Below are positions 31,636 through 40,416 of a stretch of 64,000 nt of DNA, piece by piece. Position 1 is the stretch's first letter. Each line of letters starts with the position of its first letter. Under the pieces are notes generated by a model. It ran no database searches and had not been told where the DNA came from. It saw nothing but the letters and a program-made list of their open reading frames with translations. The stretch comes from Pseudohalioglobus lutimaris (GTDB lineage: Bacteria; Pseudomonadota; Gammaproteobacteria; Pseudomonadales; Halieaceae): NCBI RefSeq assembly GCF_002866825.1, contig NZ_PKUS01000029.1, positions 1 to 64,000 on the forward strand. Reading direction: 5' to 3'. A program made the translations under genes and the position numbers.

Positions 31636-33090
31636 TTGAAAAAGGTGACGAGAAGAGAAGCGCTTAAATCTGGTGGAACACTACTGGTGGGTGGTGCAAT
31701 AGTGGGCTGCGGCAGTGAAGCAGACACACGCGGGGAGGGATCAGAATCGAGCCCTTCTCAGGGTGTCGCTACAGAGCTAGACAGTCTATACGATAAAGGT
31801 GCCATACCCATTGCTGAGAGCGGTTGGACGAAGACGCAGGGACTGGGAACACACTACCCCAGCCTTGCAACAGACCTGGTTACTGACGTATTGGTGATTG
31901 GAGCCGGACTCGCTGGCGGCTCTCTGGCGCTGCATTTATCAGAATTGAGTATCAACACGGTGGTTTTGGAGGCGCGTCAGCCCGGTTGGGGTGCATCGGG
32001 CAGAAATGCAGGCCATGTGTTACCGCTATTACGCGATATGAGCGTGTTCGAACAATTCCCCGATCAGGGTCATGCCTTCTTCGAACTTTTCCGTGAGCAT
32101 CACACGCTGCCGTTTGATATTGCCAAACGGTATGACATTGATTGCGATGCGGTAGCAAGTGGCTACCTGAATGCGATGACGTCACAAAGTGCTTTTGATA
32201 AGTTTAAACAGTCCTCTCTGGCATCTGCAGAAGCACTAGGGCAAAACCTGATCGATGTTGATGCCGCGACCATGCATGAGATGACAGGCTCTCATTATTA
32301 TTCTCACGGCTTATTGTATGAGTCAGGCGGGCGCATTAACCCTTACTTGTTTACCCGGGGAATGATTAAAGCGGCCGTAGAAAACGGCGTTCGTGTTTAC
32401 GGTGACAGTGTTGCGACCGCGGTATCTCCGCAAGGGAAGGGGTGGCGGGTTCAGCTTGAGGGCGGCAACAGTGTCAGCTGTGACAAACTTATATTCTGCA
32501 CCAACGCCTATGCCACCGATATCATGCCCCAGTTCCAGCGGGCGTTTTATCCGGTCACCGCTTACGCCCTGTCTACGACGCCACTGCCAGCGCAGATTCG
32601 CGACATCGTTTTGCCCAGCCGGGCCACGTTGGCGCAGGTCCCGATTGATCTCAATCCGTTAATCGTTGACGGGCACAACCGCATTGTCACAGCCTCTATC
32701 CCCAGCAGTTCCCGCCCGGCGAACGCGCAGTGGCACTTTGAGCAACACCTTAAATGGATACATAGAACCTGGCCCGAAACTCGCGATGTCCCGATAGAAC
32801 TGGAGTCCTACTGGACGGGGCGCGTCGCGATGCGGGAGCGGGAGTTTCCCGGGATGTACCAATTAGACTCGGGTATCTATGGCTTGATGCACTTCAATGC
32901 CTGGGGGAACGTGATGGCCCCGCTTATGGGGAGGTCTTTAGCGCAGGCTATCGCCAGTGACAGTGCAGATCAGCTGCCGTTTCCTATTGTAAAGCCAGAT
33001 CTCATCGCCAACCCGGGAAAACAGGAATTTCTTCTTCGCAGCCTGATGATTCCTGCAGCTCGCTTGGCTCAGAGCTTCGGGTTTATCTAA
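31636..33090 (+). CDS. Exported FAD-dependent oxidoreductase (DAO family)
   Basis: A 484-residue protein. The N terminus combines a twin-arginine motif (TRREALKSGG) with a lipobox-like VGGAIVGCG, so it is probably exported folded and perhaps lipid-anchored. A DAO-type FAD domain follows: VLVIGAGLAGGSLALHLSE and GWGASGRNAGHVLPL resemble gamma-glutamylputrescine and sarcosine oxidases. The start is TTG with GGAGG upstream. An extracytoplasmic DAO enzyme is unusual, since most of the family are cytoplasmic. It is preceded by the receptor's terminator and followed 112 bp later by a saccharopine-dehydrogenase-like gene. Confidence 0.85.
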   Translation: MKKVTRREALKSGGTLLVGGAIVGCGSEADTRGEGSESSPSQGVATELDSLYDKGAIPIAESGWTKTQGLGTHYPSLATDLVTDVLVIGAGLAGGSLALHLSELSINTVVLEARQPGWGASGRNAGHVLPLLRDMSVFEQFPDQGHAFFELFREHHTLPFDIAKRYDIDCDAVASGYLNAMTSQSAFDKFKQSSLASAEALGQNLIDVDAATMHEMTGSHYYSHGLLYESGGRINPYLFTRGMIKAAVENGVRVYGDSVATAVSPQGKGWRVQLEGGNSVSCDKLIFCTNAYATDIMPQFQRAFYPVTAYALSTTPLPAQIRDIVLPSRATLAQVPIDLNPLIVDGHNRIVTASIPSSSRPANAQWHFEQHLKWIHRTWPETRDVPIELESYWTGRVAMREREFPGMYQLDSGIYGLMHFNAWGNVMAPLMGRSLAQAIASDSADQLPFPIVKPDLIANPGKQEFLLRSLMIPAARLAQSFGFI

Positions 33091-33202
33091 TCCCAAAGAC
33101 CACGTCAAGTTGGCCTGAATTGAGACCGGGCTCGGTGAGCGAAAACGTTACAGAGAAGGCCAGTAAGCACCGGGCCAGGTTAATCAATGGAGGAATCCTA
33201 TC

Positions 33203-34405
33203 GTGAGAATAATATTACTGGGATGCGGTAGCGTCGGTTCTGCGGTGGCCCTGAAGCTGGCGGCTCTGCGCGGGGATCTAGAGGTTATCCTGGCCGACTA
33301 CGACCTGACAGCAGCCGAGGGCCTGGCTGCAAGAATCGGCGGCGCGAGGGCTTGTCATGTCGATGTAGGCAACCCCGAAAGCCTTAACCAGCTTTTCAGT
33401 CAGGGCGATGTTGTACTGAATACGGTAGGGCCATTCTATCGAACAGCGCTGGCAGTAATCGATGCGGCTATCAAGGCAGAAATTCACTACGTTGATATCA
33501 ATGATGATCATGATGTAGCCGCAGCGCTGGTAGAAGATCCAGCCTATGACAGGCGTGCGAAAGAAGCAGATATTATTCTGCTCATTGGTTGTGGGGCGAC
33601 CCCCGGTTTCACCAACATGCTTGCAAAGCTGGGCGCTGACCGAATGGATAGTGCGCGCTCTATACGCTTGTGTTGGACAGTGCCTTTTCTTGTGGATCGC
33701 TTTTCACCCGCCGTGATGGATCACCTTTTTCACATGCTGACGGGAGAAGTAACCCAATTCATCGATGGAAAGCACCAGAAGGTTCCTGCCTATGAAGGAG
33801 TGCGCGAGGTCAAGTTCAGGCCGCCTTTCGGAACGTATCCTGCCTATTTCAGTGGCCATGGTGAGCCCGTCACTTTAGGGCACTTTATTCCCGGGCTGGA
33901 GGAGGCAACGATTCGTTCGTTCTTTTACCCTGAATCAGCGGATGACTTAATGCGTTTTCTAGTCCGTAGCGGTTTGGGAGACAGGGAACTCGTACCTGAA
34001 CTGGGTATTTCGCCCATTCAATTTTTCACGCGATATGCATCTAGTGCCGCGGGCCGACGAGCGCTGGTGAGCGATCTCCAGGGGGAAGTACTTGGCTACG
34101 CATCTCAGGTTGAGGTCTGTGGGATAAGAAATGGGTCAGAGATTCGGCTGGTTTTTGAAGATCATCAGATGTTAGACGGCTCGGATCGTAGTAGCAGAGG
34201 AGCCCCCGACCCCACGGCCGTCTGCGCTCGATTGGCGCTGGAACGGATACTGGATGGTGAGGTCACCAGGAGAGGTTTTCTTGCCCCGGAAGCCTGTATT
34301 GATCCCGCGCCCTACATACAGGCTGTTCTCGACGAAACAGGTAAGACAATCTATGAGCAAGAGGAAGTGATCGTAAAGAGAACGTTCGCACCGAATCGCC
34401 AATAG
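33203..34405 (+). CDS. Saccharopine dehydrogenase-like NAD(P)-binding protein
   Basis: A 400-residue protein whose first 120 residues form a Rossmann domain (IILLGCGSVGSAVALKLA, then VVLNTVGPFYRTA). The catalytic part contains GCGATPGFTNMLAKLGAD, typical of the saccharopine dehydrogenase/lysine-ketoglutarate reductase superfamily. The start is GTG with GGAGGAAT 7 bases upstream. It might reductively join or split an amine and an oxo acid. Placed behind a DAO-type amine oxidase-like gene, it could handle an amine-containing intermediate. The substrate is unknown. Confidence 0.85.
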   Translation: MRIILLGCGSVGSAVALKLAALRGDLEVILADYDLTAAEGLAARIGGARACHVDVGNPESLNQLFSQGDVVLNTVGPFYRTALAVIDAAIKAEIHYVDINDDHDVAAALVEDPAYDRRAKEADIILLIGCGATPGFTNMLAKLGADRMDSARSIRLCWTVPFLVDRFSPAVMDHLFHMLTGEVTQFIDGKHQKVPAYEGVREVKFRPPFGTYPAYFSGHGEPVTLGHFIPGLEEATIRSFFYPESADDLMRFLVRSGLGDRELVPELGISPIQFFTRYASSAAGRRALVSDLQGEVLGYASQVEVCGIRNGSEIRLVFEDHQMLDGSDRSSRGAPDPTAVCARLALERILDGEVTRRGFLAPEACIDPAPYIQAVLDETGKTIYEQEEVIVKRTFAPNRQ

Positions 34406-34561
34406 CAGGAATACGTTGTAGCATCGCAAGACAGCTTTAAATAACGAATGACCCGGTTTAACGTTAGGCGCTGTCAGTTGGCATTCGAGTCGTGGTCAAC
34501 GCATCCATTCAGTTTACTATTTGTTGGCTGAAAACTACTACTTTCTGTGGGTAAGTACTTT

Positions 34562-35416
34562 ATGAAGACTCTCAAGCACCTATCTGTTGCCGCAGCAGTG
34601 AGCGACATTATTAGCGAAATCGAGTTGAGTGGCGGTGTCATTATAGATGGACTCCTGTCGACTGAAACAGTCGAACAGTTCAATGCCGAAATTAACCCTT
34701 TTTTGGAGAAGAAGGCAATCAATCATGCTCACCCCAACGCAGCGGTTGAGTTTTTTCACGGCCCTCAGACCAAGCACTTAACCGGCGTTGCCGGTGTGTC
34801 CGACACGTTTGTAAACCAGGTATTGCTGCACCCGCTATACAAGGCCGTAGGGGATGAGTTTCTTTTGCCAAACTGCGCCGAATACATACTGAATATCGCT
34901 CATGTACTTGATCGTGGGCCCGGCGCTGGAGATCAGTTGATTCATCGTGATCAGGATGTTTGGCCGAAAAAGCTAACCAGCGCTATCGGTGGCCATGTAC
35001 AGTTTGCATCGCTGGTCGCCCTGAGCGAGTACACGGCTGATATGGGCGCAACGCGTCTGGTGCCCGGTAGTCACCTATGGCCAGGCGATCGCGAACCCAA
35101 ACCAGAAGAAACCGTTATTGCGGAAATGGCGCCCGGGTCGGCGGTGATCTATCTTGGATCAACACTGCACGGTGCCGGGCCGAACAAGACGGATAAGGTC
35201 CGGCGAGGCATGCACACCAGTTTTTGTCTTGGCTGGCTGCGTACTGAAGAGAACAGTTATCTGTCGGCTCCGCTGGAGCGCGTTCGCAAAATGCCGCGTC
35301 GGGCTCAAGAGCTTCTTGGCTATGGAGTTCATGATGGGATTGCCAATGGCGAAGGCTTTTTAGGAGCGGTCGATAATGGTATTCCAGTGGATATGATTGC
35401 TGCCGGTACGATCTGA
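34562..35416 (+). CDS. Phytanoyl-CoA dioxygenase (PhyH) family protein, second copy
   Basis: A 284-residue Fe(II)/2-oxoglutarate dioxygenase. HxD is in LIHRDQDVW and the distal His in STLHGAGPNKT, with the Arg-rich VRRGMHTSF behind it. The segment MGATRLVPGSH and the C-terminal ENSYLSAPLERVRKMP parallel the first PhyH protein (24323-25201), so the two are paralogues, clearly diverged. I chose ATG 34562 over the GTG at 34547. It ends the group of plus-strand catabolic genes. Confidence 0.9.
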   Translation: MKTLKHLSVAAAVSDIISEIELSGGVIIDGLLSTETVEQFNAEINPFLEKKAINHAHPNAAVEFFHGPQTKHLTGVAGVSDTFVNQVLLHPLYKAVGDEFLLPNCAEYILNIAHVLDRGPGAGDQLIHRDQDVWPKKLTSAIGGHVQFASLVALSEYTADMGATRLVPGSHLWPGDREPKPEETVIAEMAPGSAVIYLGSTLHGAGPNKTDKVRRGMHTSFCLGWLRTEENSYLSAPLERVRKMPRRAQELLGYGVHDGIANGEGFLGAVDNGIPVDMIAAGTI

Positions 35417-35672
35417 GCGTCTTTTTCACCTTCTGTTACCAGAGCACTGCGGCGAACCATTATGCAGAACAACCATATGAGGCTGAACATTACAGGAACC
35501 GCATAGACGAAGCCTTTCTGTAATCGGGTAGGGCGGTTGCTGGATATCTGGTGCTAATCCCCCCTGATCTCCAGAACTAACTTGTCCATACCCTATTCAG
35601 TGCTGGCTCTTGCCAAAAAAAAATAAGCTGAAACCAGGGAATTAATTTCGGAATCGTGAATCGTAGTTAACT

Positions 35673-36227
35673 ATGAAAAGACGACACTTTATTGCTGCAC
35701 TCGCGGCCTTGCCCGCTGCTATCACCCCGATAATGGCGCTGGCGGCGAAACGCAGCGACGCCGATATCGCTGCGCTGCGCGAGCAGTGGCAAGTCCTTCT
35801 ACCCGATGGCTTCCAGCCTCCTTCGACCAGTGAACCCCTGGAGCGGACAGAAGCACAGTGGCGCGAATTGCTGAGTCCGGCACAATTTGAGGTATTGCGT
35901 GAGGAGTCGACGGAGCGCAGCGGCAGCAGTGCACTGAACGCTGAGAAGCGTGACGGCATCTATGCCTGCGCCGGTTGCGACCTGCCCCTTTTTACCTCGG
36001 GCATGAAATATGAAAGCGGCACCGGTTGGCCCAGTTTCTTTACCACGATTCCTGGCGCCCTGAACACCAAGCGGGACTTCAAACTGGTTTGGCCGCGCAC
36101 CGAATACCACTGTGCGCGCTGCGGCGGTCACCAGGGTCATGTGTTCGAGGATGGACCTGCCCCCACCTATCAGCGGTGGTGCAATAACGGTATCGCCTTA
36201 AAATTCCTGCCCACACACCCTGCCTGA
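35673..36227 (+). CDS. msrB: Exported peptide-methionine (R)-S-oxide reductase (MsrB)
   Basis: A 184-residue protein. The N terminus (MKRRHFIAALAALPAAITP) is a Tat- or Sec-type signal, so it should act in the periplasm, unlike typical cytoplasmic MsrB. Zinc ligands are C99/C102 (ACAGCD) and C147/C150 (CARCGGHQGHVF). The nucleophile is C170 in RWCNNG, where RYCVN is common. It reduces methionine-R-sulphoxide in proteins. A second, resolving Cys is not evident near residues 100-120, which suggests direct use of thioredoxin-like or other reductants. The gene stands alone. Confidence 0.93.
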   Translation: MKRRHFIAALAALPAAITPIMALAAKRSDADIAALREQWQVLLPDGFQPPSTSEPLERTEAQWRELLSPAQFEVLREESTERSGSSALNAEKRDGIYACAGCDLPLFTSGMKYESGTGWPSFFTTIPGALNTKRDFKLVWPRTEYHCARCGGHQGHVFEDGPAPTYQRWCNNGIALKFLPTHPA

Positions 36228-36311
36228 TTATCAAACGCGTTTGACGCGCTCCTGCCAGCGTAGGCGTGCTCCTGTGGCGGGTGTTTTCGCCAGGGAAAGG
36301 CCATTCAGACC

Positions 36312-36749
36312 TCAGGACTCAACGATAATATTTGTGTCCAGTTCGGTCTCGGCCAGCAGGGACTGGGTGACCAGGCAGCCTGTTTCCGCCCGCCGTAACA
36401 AACGTTCGGCTTTTTCAGTATCGGTGCCGGCAGGGACGGTCAGTGTGACACTGATCTTGAAGTGCGTGAACCGGGTTGTCCGATCGACCCGTTCCAATGT
36501 GCCGACGGGCGAACATTCCAGGTGTGTCCATTCAAGCTTTGAGTTTCTGGCAATGGCGCGAAACGTCAATATATAACAATTGGCAACCGTGCCGACCAAT
36601 AGGTGCTCGGGCGACCATTTATCTCCCGGGCCTCCAAATTCTAAGGGCGCGGCGGTCACGATTTCGGGTAAGTCACAGGCATTCATGGCGACGTGGCTAT
36701 CCGCTGTGGCATGGGCGGAGGCGTGGTAGTGATGTGGTAGATCCTGCAT
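36312..36749 (-). CDS. OsmC family protein
   Basis: A 145-residue OsmC/Ohr-fold protein. The two conserved cysteines are in VANCYILTFRA (about residue 58) and ETGCLVTQSL (about 124), and WSPEHLLVGTV is the family's typical lead-in. OsmC proteins are thiol peroxidases or related hydrolases protecting against organic hydroperoxides. It converges with the exported msrB gene and is divergent from an SDR gene. It could be either OsmC-like or a YhfA-like subtype. Confidence 0.9.
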   Translation of the reverse strand: MQDLPHHYHASAHATADSHVAMNACDLPEIVTAAPLEFGGPGDKWSPEHLLVGTVANCYILTFRAIARNSKLEWTHLECSPVGTLERVDRTTRFTHFKISVTLTVPAGTDTEKAERLLRRAETGCLVTQSLLAETELDTNIIVES

Positions 36750-37042
36750 TTTGTTCTGTGCCTAATCGTTGCTCGGGATAACGAGTATATCGCGTTTCCC
36801 CTGAATTGCTTTGTCTAATCACCTCTGGAAGGATAGGGCGTTTCCCGCCAGGCTTTAATTATGTTTGCCCGAAGTCTGGCACTGATACCCAGAAAAGCGC
36901 CGTTGATGTGGAAGCCGTATGCCGTATGAAAAATTAGACCTTCAGAGGTACTTTCTAGCTGTAGTCTTGATGCCCGTCATAGCGCACCCCTGCTAATAGC
37001 GGTGATACTGAAAGTACATTTCAGTAATTACGGGGAAGTAAC

Positions 37043-37855
37043 ATGTCGATAAAATCATTTGATAACAAGGTCGCTGTGATCACCGGCGCTGGCAGCGGTA
37101 TCGGTCGGGCGCTGGCGCTGGCCCTCGGAGAAAAGGGTTGCAACCTGGCCCTCGTAGATGTGAACGAGCAGGGCGTGAAGGAAACCAAGCGCGAGCTGCG
37201 GGGCAAGGGCCTGAAGGTCACCACGCATGTTGCCGACGTCAGCAACGAAAAAGCGATGAAGGCACTTGCAGCGGAAGTGGCGGCAGCACAGGGCAAGATC
37301 AATCTCCTGTTCAACAATGCCGGCATAACCTACGCCAAGAGTTTCGAGGGTCACAGCCTGGCTGATTGGAAGAAAATCATCGGCATCAACATCTGGGGCG
37401 TGATTTACGGCTGTCATTTCTTTCTACCCTATCTGCGAGAGCAGGAGGGTGACGCGCATATTATCAACCTTTCCTCCATGGTGGCCTTCATGGGGCCGCC
37501 GGAGCAAACTTCTTATTCAACTACCAAGGCGGCGATAAAGGGCTTCAGCGAATCACTATGGGCAGAGCTGCATCCCCAGGGGGTGGGCGTGACGGTGGTT
37601 CACCCGGGAGCTATCCGTACGGCAATAATGGACGAGGCCCTGAAGAGCGCCGAGGATCAGAGTGCATTTGCTAAAACCAAGGCGATGGTCGACAAAATGG
37701 CCATGCCTGCTGACAAGGCGGCAAAAAAGATTCTCAAGGCTGTGCGCAAAGACAAAATGCGTGTAGTGGTAGGCTTGGACGCCATGTTCTTCGAAGGCGC
37801 CAAGCGTGCTATGCCCGAGGAAATTCACAAGATGTTCCTGCTGATGCCGCAGTAG
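37043..37855 (+). CDS. SDR family oxidoreductase
   Basis: A 270-residue classical short-chain dehydrogenase. Cofactor motif TGAGSGIG (14-21), FNNAG (about 90-94), catalytic Ser in NLSSMVAF and YSTTK as the Tyr/Lys pair. GGGGAAG sits at the expected distance from ATG 37043. The C-terminal region (PADKAAKKILKAVRKDKMRV) matches SDRs often encoded near acyl-CoA or steroid metabolism genes. The substrate is not predictable. The gene appears monocistronic. Confidence 0.92.
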   Translation: MSIKSFDNKVAVITGAGSGIGRALALALGEKGCNLALVDVNEQGVKETKRELRGKGLKVTTHVADVSNEKAMKALAAEVAAAQGKINLLFNNAGITYAKSFEGHSLADWKKIIGINIWGVIYGCHFFLPYLREQEGDAHIINLSSMVAFMGPPEQTSYSTTKAAIKGFSESLWAELHPQGVGVTVVHPGAIRTAIMDEALKSAEDQSAFAKTKAMVDKMAMPADKAAKKILKAVRKDKMRVVVGLDAMFFEGAKRAMPEEIHKMFLLMPQ

Positions 37856-37971
37856 CGCGGAATTGAGCGCGTGCTCTCTTCAGCCACGAGCTCTGAAAGA
37901 CGACCACCGCTACGAATCCAGGGACTTACCTATGTCTCCCCGTGAATAGCGGGTCTGGCGGTAGCGGCAGG

Positions 37972-38292
37972 TCAATACGAGCAAACGGGGACCTGGATAA
38001 TCCCTTGCTGACCGGGTAGTGCCGGTAGTGGCATCCAGTGTGTCACCATCGGGTTGAGGCCCTTGGGGCTGAACGTCATGTTCTGTACCTCAAACTCCAT
38101 TAGTCGGTGCCTGTTGCCCCTCAACAGCACGAGATAGTGACCGGAGGAAGAGGGTTTGCGCGCAGAGATTGGGGTCCAGTTGCCCACCTGCTGTAGCGAC
38201 ACCACGCTTTCGCTGATCCGCGCAACGCTGGGCGTGGACAGCGTTTCGTCTGCCTCCGGTGTATGCTCAATGGATTTCTCAACGTAAAGCAT
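37972..38292 (-). CDS. Small DUF551-like protein
   Basis: A 106-residue protein with a very strong ribosome-binding site (GGAGGAGGT). The middle and C-terminal parts (WTPISARKPSSSGHYLVLLRG, then VTHWMPLPALP) match the pattern of DUF551, a small domain common in phages and mobile elements, where W..P..G.YL and THWMPLP recur. Function is unknown. It is isolated between convergent and divergent chromosomal genes, so it may be a domesticated phage gene. Confidence 0.6.
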   Translation of the reverse strand: MLYVEKSIEHTPEADETLSTPSVARISESVVSLQQVGNWTPISARKPSSSGHYLVLLRGNRHRLMEFEVQNMTFSPKGLNPMVTHWMPLPALPGQQGIIQVPVCSY

Positions 38293-38628
<336 letters not shown>

Positions 38629-39444
38629 ATGTCCACCCAAACCAAAACTCAGGCCTGGCAAGCGCGCTTTGATAGCTTGCGCAGCAACAAGCTCTTCGAA
38701 ACGCTGGTTATTTCCATCATTGTTGTTTCGGCGTTAATGATTGGCGTCAAGACCTATCCGCTGGCCCCGTTGGCAACGCAGGTCATAGTGGTCCTTGACT
38801 GGGCTATCACCTTCTTTTTTCTCACGGAAATTTCCGTACGTTTTCTTGGTGAGTCGGATAAAAAGCGCTTCTTTCACAGCGGCTGGAATGTATTCGATAC
38901 GTTGATCGTTGTGGTGAGTTTGATTCCCATTGAAGACTCTGAGCTGGCGTTGATCGGCCGACTGGTCAGGATTTTCCGGGTGCTGCGCATGGTGTCCATT
39001 ATTCCAGAGCTGCGTACCTTGTTGAATTCTCTGTTGGCGGCGATGCCACAACTGGCTTATGTGATGCTGATGATGTTTATTATTTTTTACATCTACGCCG
39101 CGGTGGGCAGTACCTTCTTTGCCAGCATCAACCCAGATCTCTGGGGAGATATTGCTATTTCCATGCTTACACTGTTTCGCGTGATGACGTTTGAGGACTG
39201 GACGGACGTCATGTATGAAACCATGACGATATACCCCTTGAGCTGGGCTTTCTACCTCAGTTTTATTTTTCTCTCTGCGTTTGCTTTCTTGAATATGATC
39301 ATTGGTATTGTGGTCAATGTTCTGGAGGAGGAGCACCAGCGGCAGGCGAAGGAAGAGGCGCGGGCAGCCGGCGAGCCCACGCTGACTGAACTGCGCGACG
39401 AAATTCGCGGGCTGAAGGTGTTGCTTGAGTCGCGCCGGCACTAA
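38629..39444 (+). CDS. Voltage-gated cation channel, NaChBac/BacNav family
   Basis: A 271-residue single-domain channel forming homotetramers in the inner membrane. S1-S4 span about 22-130; S4 carries Arg at 111, 114, 117 and 120. S5-S6 and the pore loop span about 140-235, and a C-terminal coiled coil (about 235-270) is typical of the family. The selectivity filter reads T187-F-E-D-W-T-D193. Compared with TLESWSM of NavAb, both Ser178 and Met181 equivalents are Asp, as in the engineered calcium-selective CavAb. It may therefore conduct calcium rather than sodium. It is followed 41 bp later by an outer-membrane protein gene. Confidence 0.93.
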   Translation: MSTQTKTQAWQARFDSLRSNKLFETLVISIIVVSALMIGVKTYPLAPLATQVIVVLDWAITFFFLTEISVRFLGESDKKRFFHSGWNVFDTLIVVVSLIPIEDSELALIGRLVRIFRVLRMVSIIPELRTLLNSLLAAMPQLAYVMLMMFIIFYIYAAVGSTFFASINPDLWGDIAISMLTLFRVMTFEDWTDVMYETMTIYPLSWAFYLSFIFLSAFAFLNMIIGIVVNVLEEEHQRQAKEEARAAGEPTLTELRDEIRGLKVLLESRRH

Positions 39445-39485
39445 ACCGCGTTGCGCAGTTGGGTTGGCGCTTGCATAATCACCTG

Positions 39486-40385
39486 ATGAAGAAGTTGCTG
39501 ATATTTTGCGCGATGTTGGGTGTTGTCTCGGGTGCCATGGCGCAGGAGCTGACCCCACGTGCCTATTGGCCGGCACCGCAGGGTACCCAGGTGCTAACGG
39601 TCGGTATAGTGCATACAGACGGGGATATTGTGCCAGACCCCTCCCTGCCGCTCACCGGCATCGACTCCAGTATCACCTCCGGGGTGCTCGGCTATCTAAA
39701 CACGCTGGACCTGTTTGGGCGCACCGCATTTATTATCCTGGAGCAGGCTTATTCCAATGGCGAAACTAACGCCAGGGTGGGTGACATTGGCGAACTCCAG
39801 CGTGATTACCAGGGACGTGGTGACTTCGCTGCCACACTGGCGGTTAACCTTATGGGTGCGCCGACGATGAACCGGGAGGAATTTGCGGAACTGCGTCGCA
39901 ATCCACGGCCTATCCTCGGGGCAAGCGTAAAGGTCGTGGCACCTACAGGCGAGTACGAAAAAGACAGAGTGGTGAATGTAGGCGGCAACCGCTGGGCCGC
40001 CAAGTTTGAGCTCGGTTACGTCACTGTATTGAAGCCAAAATGGCTGCTGGAAGTAGAGGCAGGTGTTTGGGTATTTGATGACAATGACGACTTTCTGGGC
40101 ATGACCCGTAAGCAAGGGTCGATCAAGTCATTGGAACTGCACCTTGTGCGTCGCTTCTCGCCGGGCTTCTGGGCCTCGCTGGATGTTAACGGCTATCGCG
40201 GTGGGCAAAGCTCGGTAGGGGGGCAACGGCGAAACGACCTGCAGCGGGATTCCAAGCTGGGCGCCACCCTGGTATTCCCCATTGCCCGCAAGCATGCTGT
40301 TAAGGTTGCGTACTCCACGGGGTCGATCAACAACAGCGATGAGGACTTCAACCTCTACCAGGTCAGCTACCAGCGCCTGTTCTGA
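39486..40385 (+). CDS. Exported MetA-pathway/phenol-degradation-type outer-membrane protein
   Basis: A 299-residue protein with a clear signal peptide (KKLLIFCAMLGVVSGAMAQ). The rest is rich in alternating beta strands and ends with the aromatic QRLF, as in outer-membrane barrels. The segments AYWPAPQGTQVLTVG, GASVKVVAPTGEYEKDRVVN and NRWAAKFELGYV match the 'putative MetA-pathway of phenol degradation' transporter family (PF13557). A role in uptake of aromatics is only suggested by the name. ATG 39486 is chosen over an upstream TTG because the signal peptide starts there; the ribosome-binding site is weak. Confidence 0.8.
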   Translation: MKKLLIFCAMLGVVSGAMAQELTPRAYWPAPQGTQVLTVGIVHTDGDIVPDPSLPLTGIDSSITSGVLGYLNTLDLFGRTAFIILEQAYSNGETNARVGDIGELQRDYQGRGDFAATLAVNLMGAPTMNREEFAELRRNPRPILGASVKVVAPTGEYEKDRVVNVGGNRWAAKFELGYVTVLKPKWLLEVEAGVWVFDDNDDFLGMTRKQGSIKSLELHLVRRFSPGFWASLDVNGYRGGQSSVGGQRRNDLQRDSKLGATLVFPIARKHAVKVAYSTGSINNSDEDFNLYQVSYQRLF

Positions 40386-40416
40386 CCGTCTTGTTCGCTT
40401 TACTTCGTATATTCAC

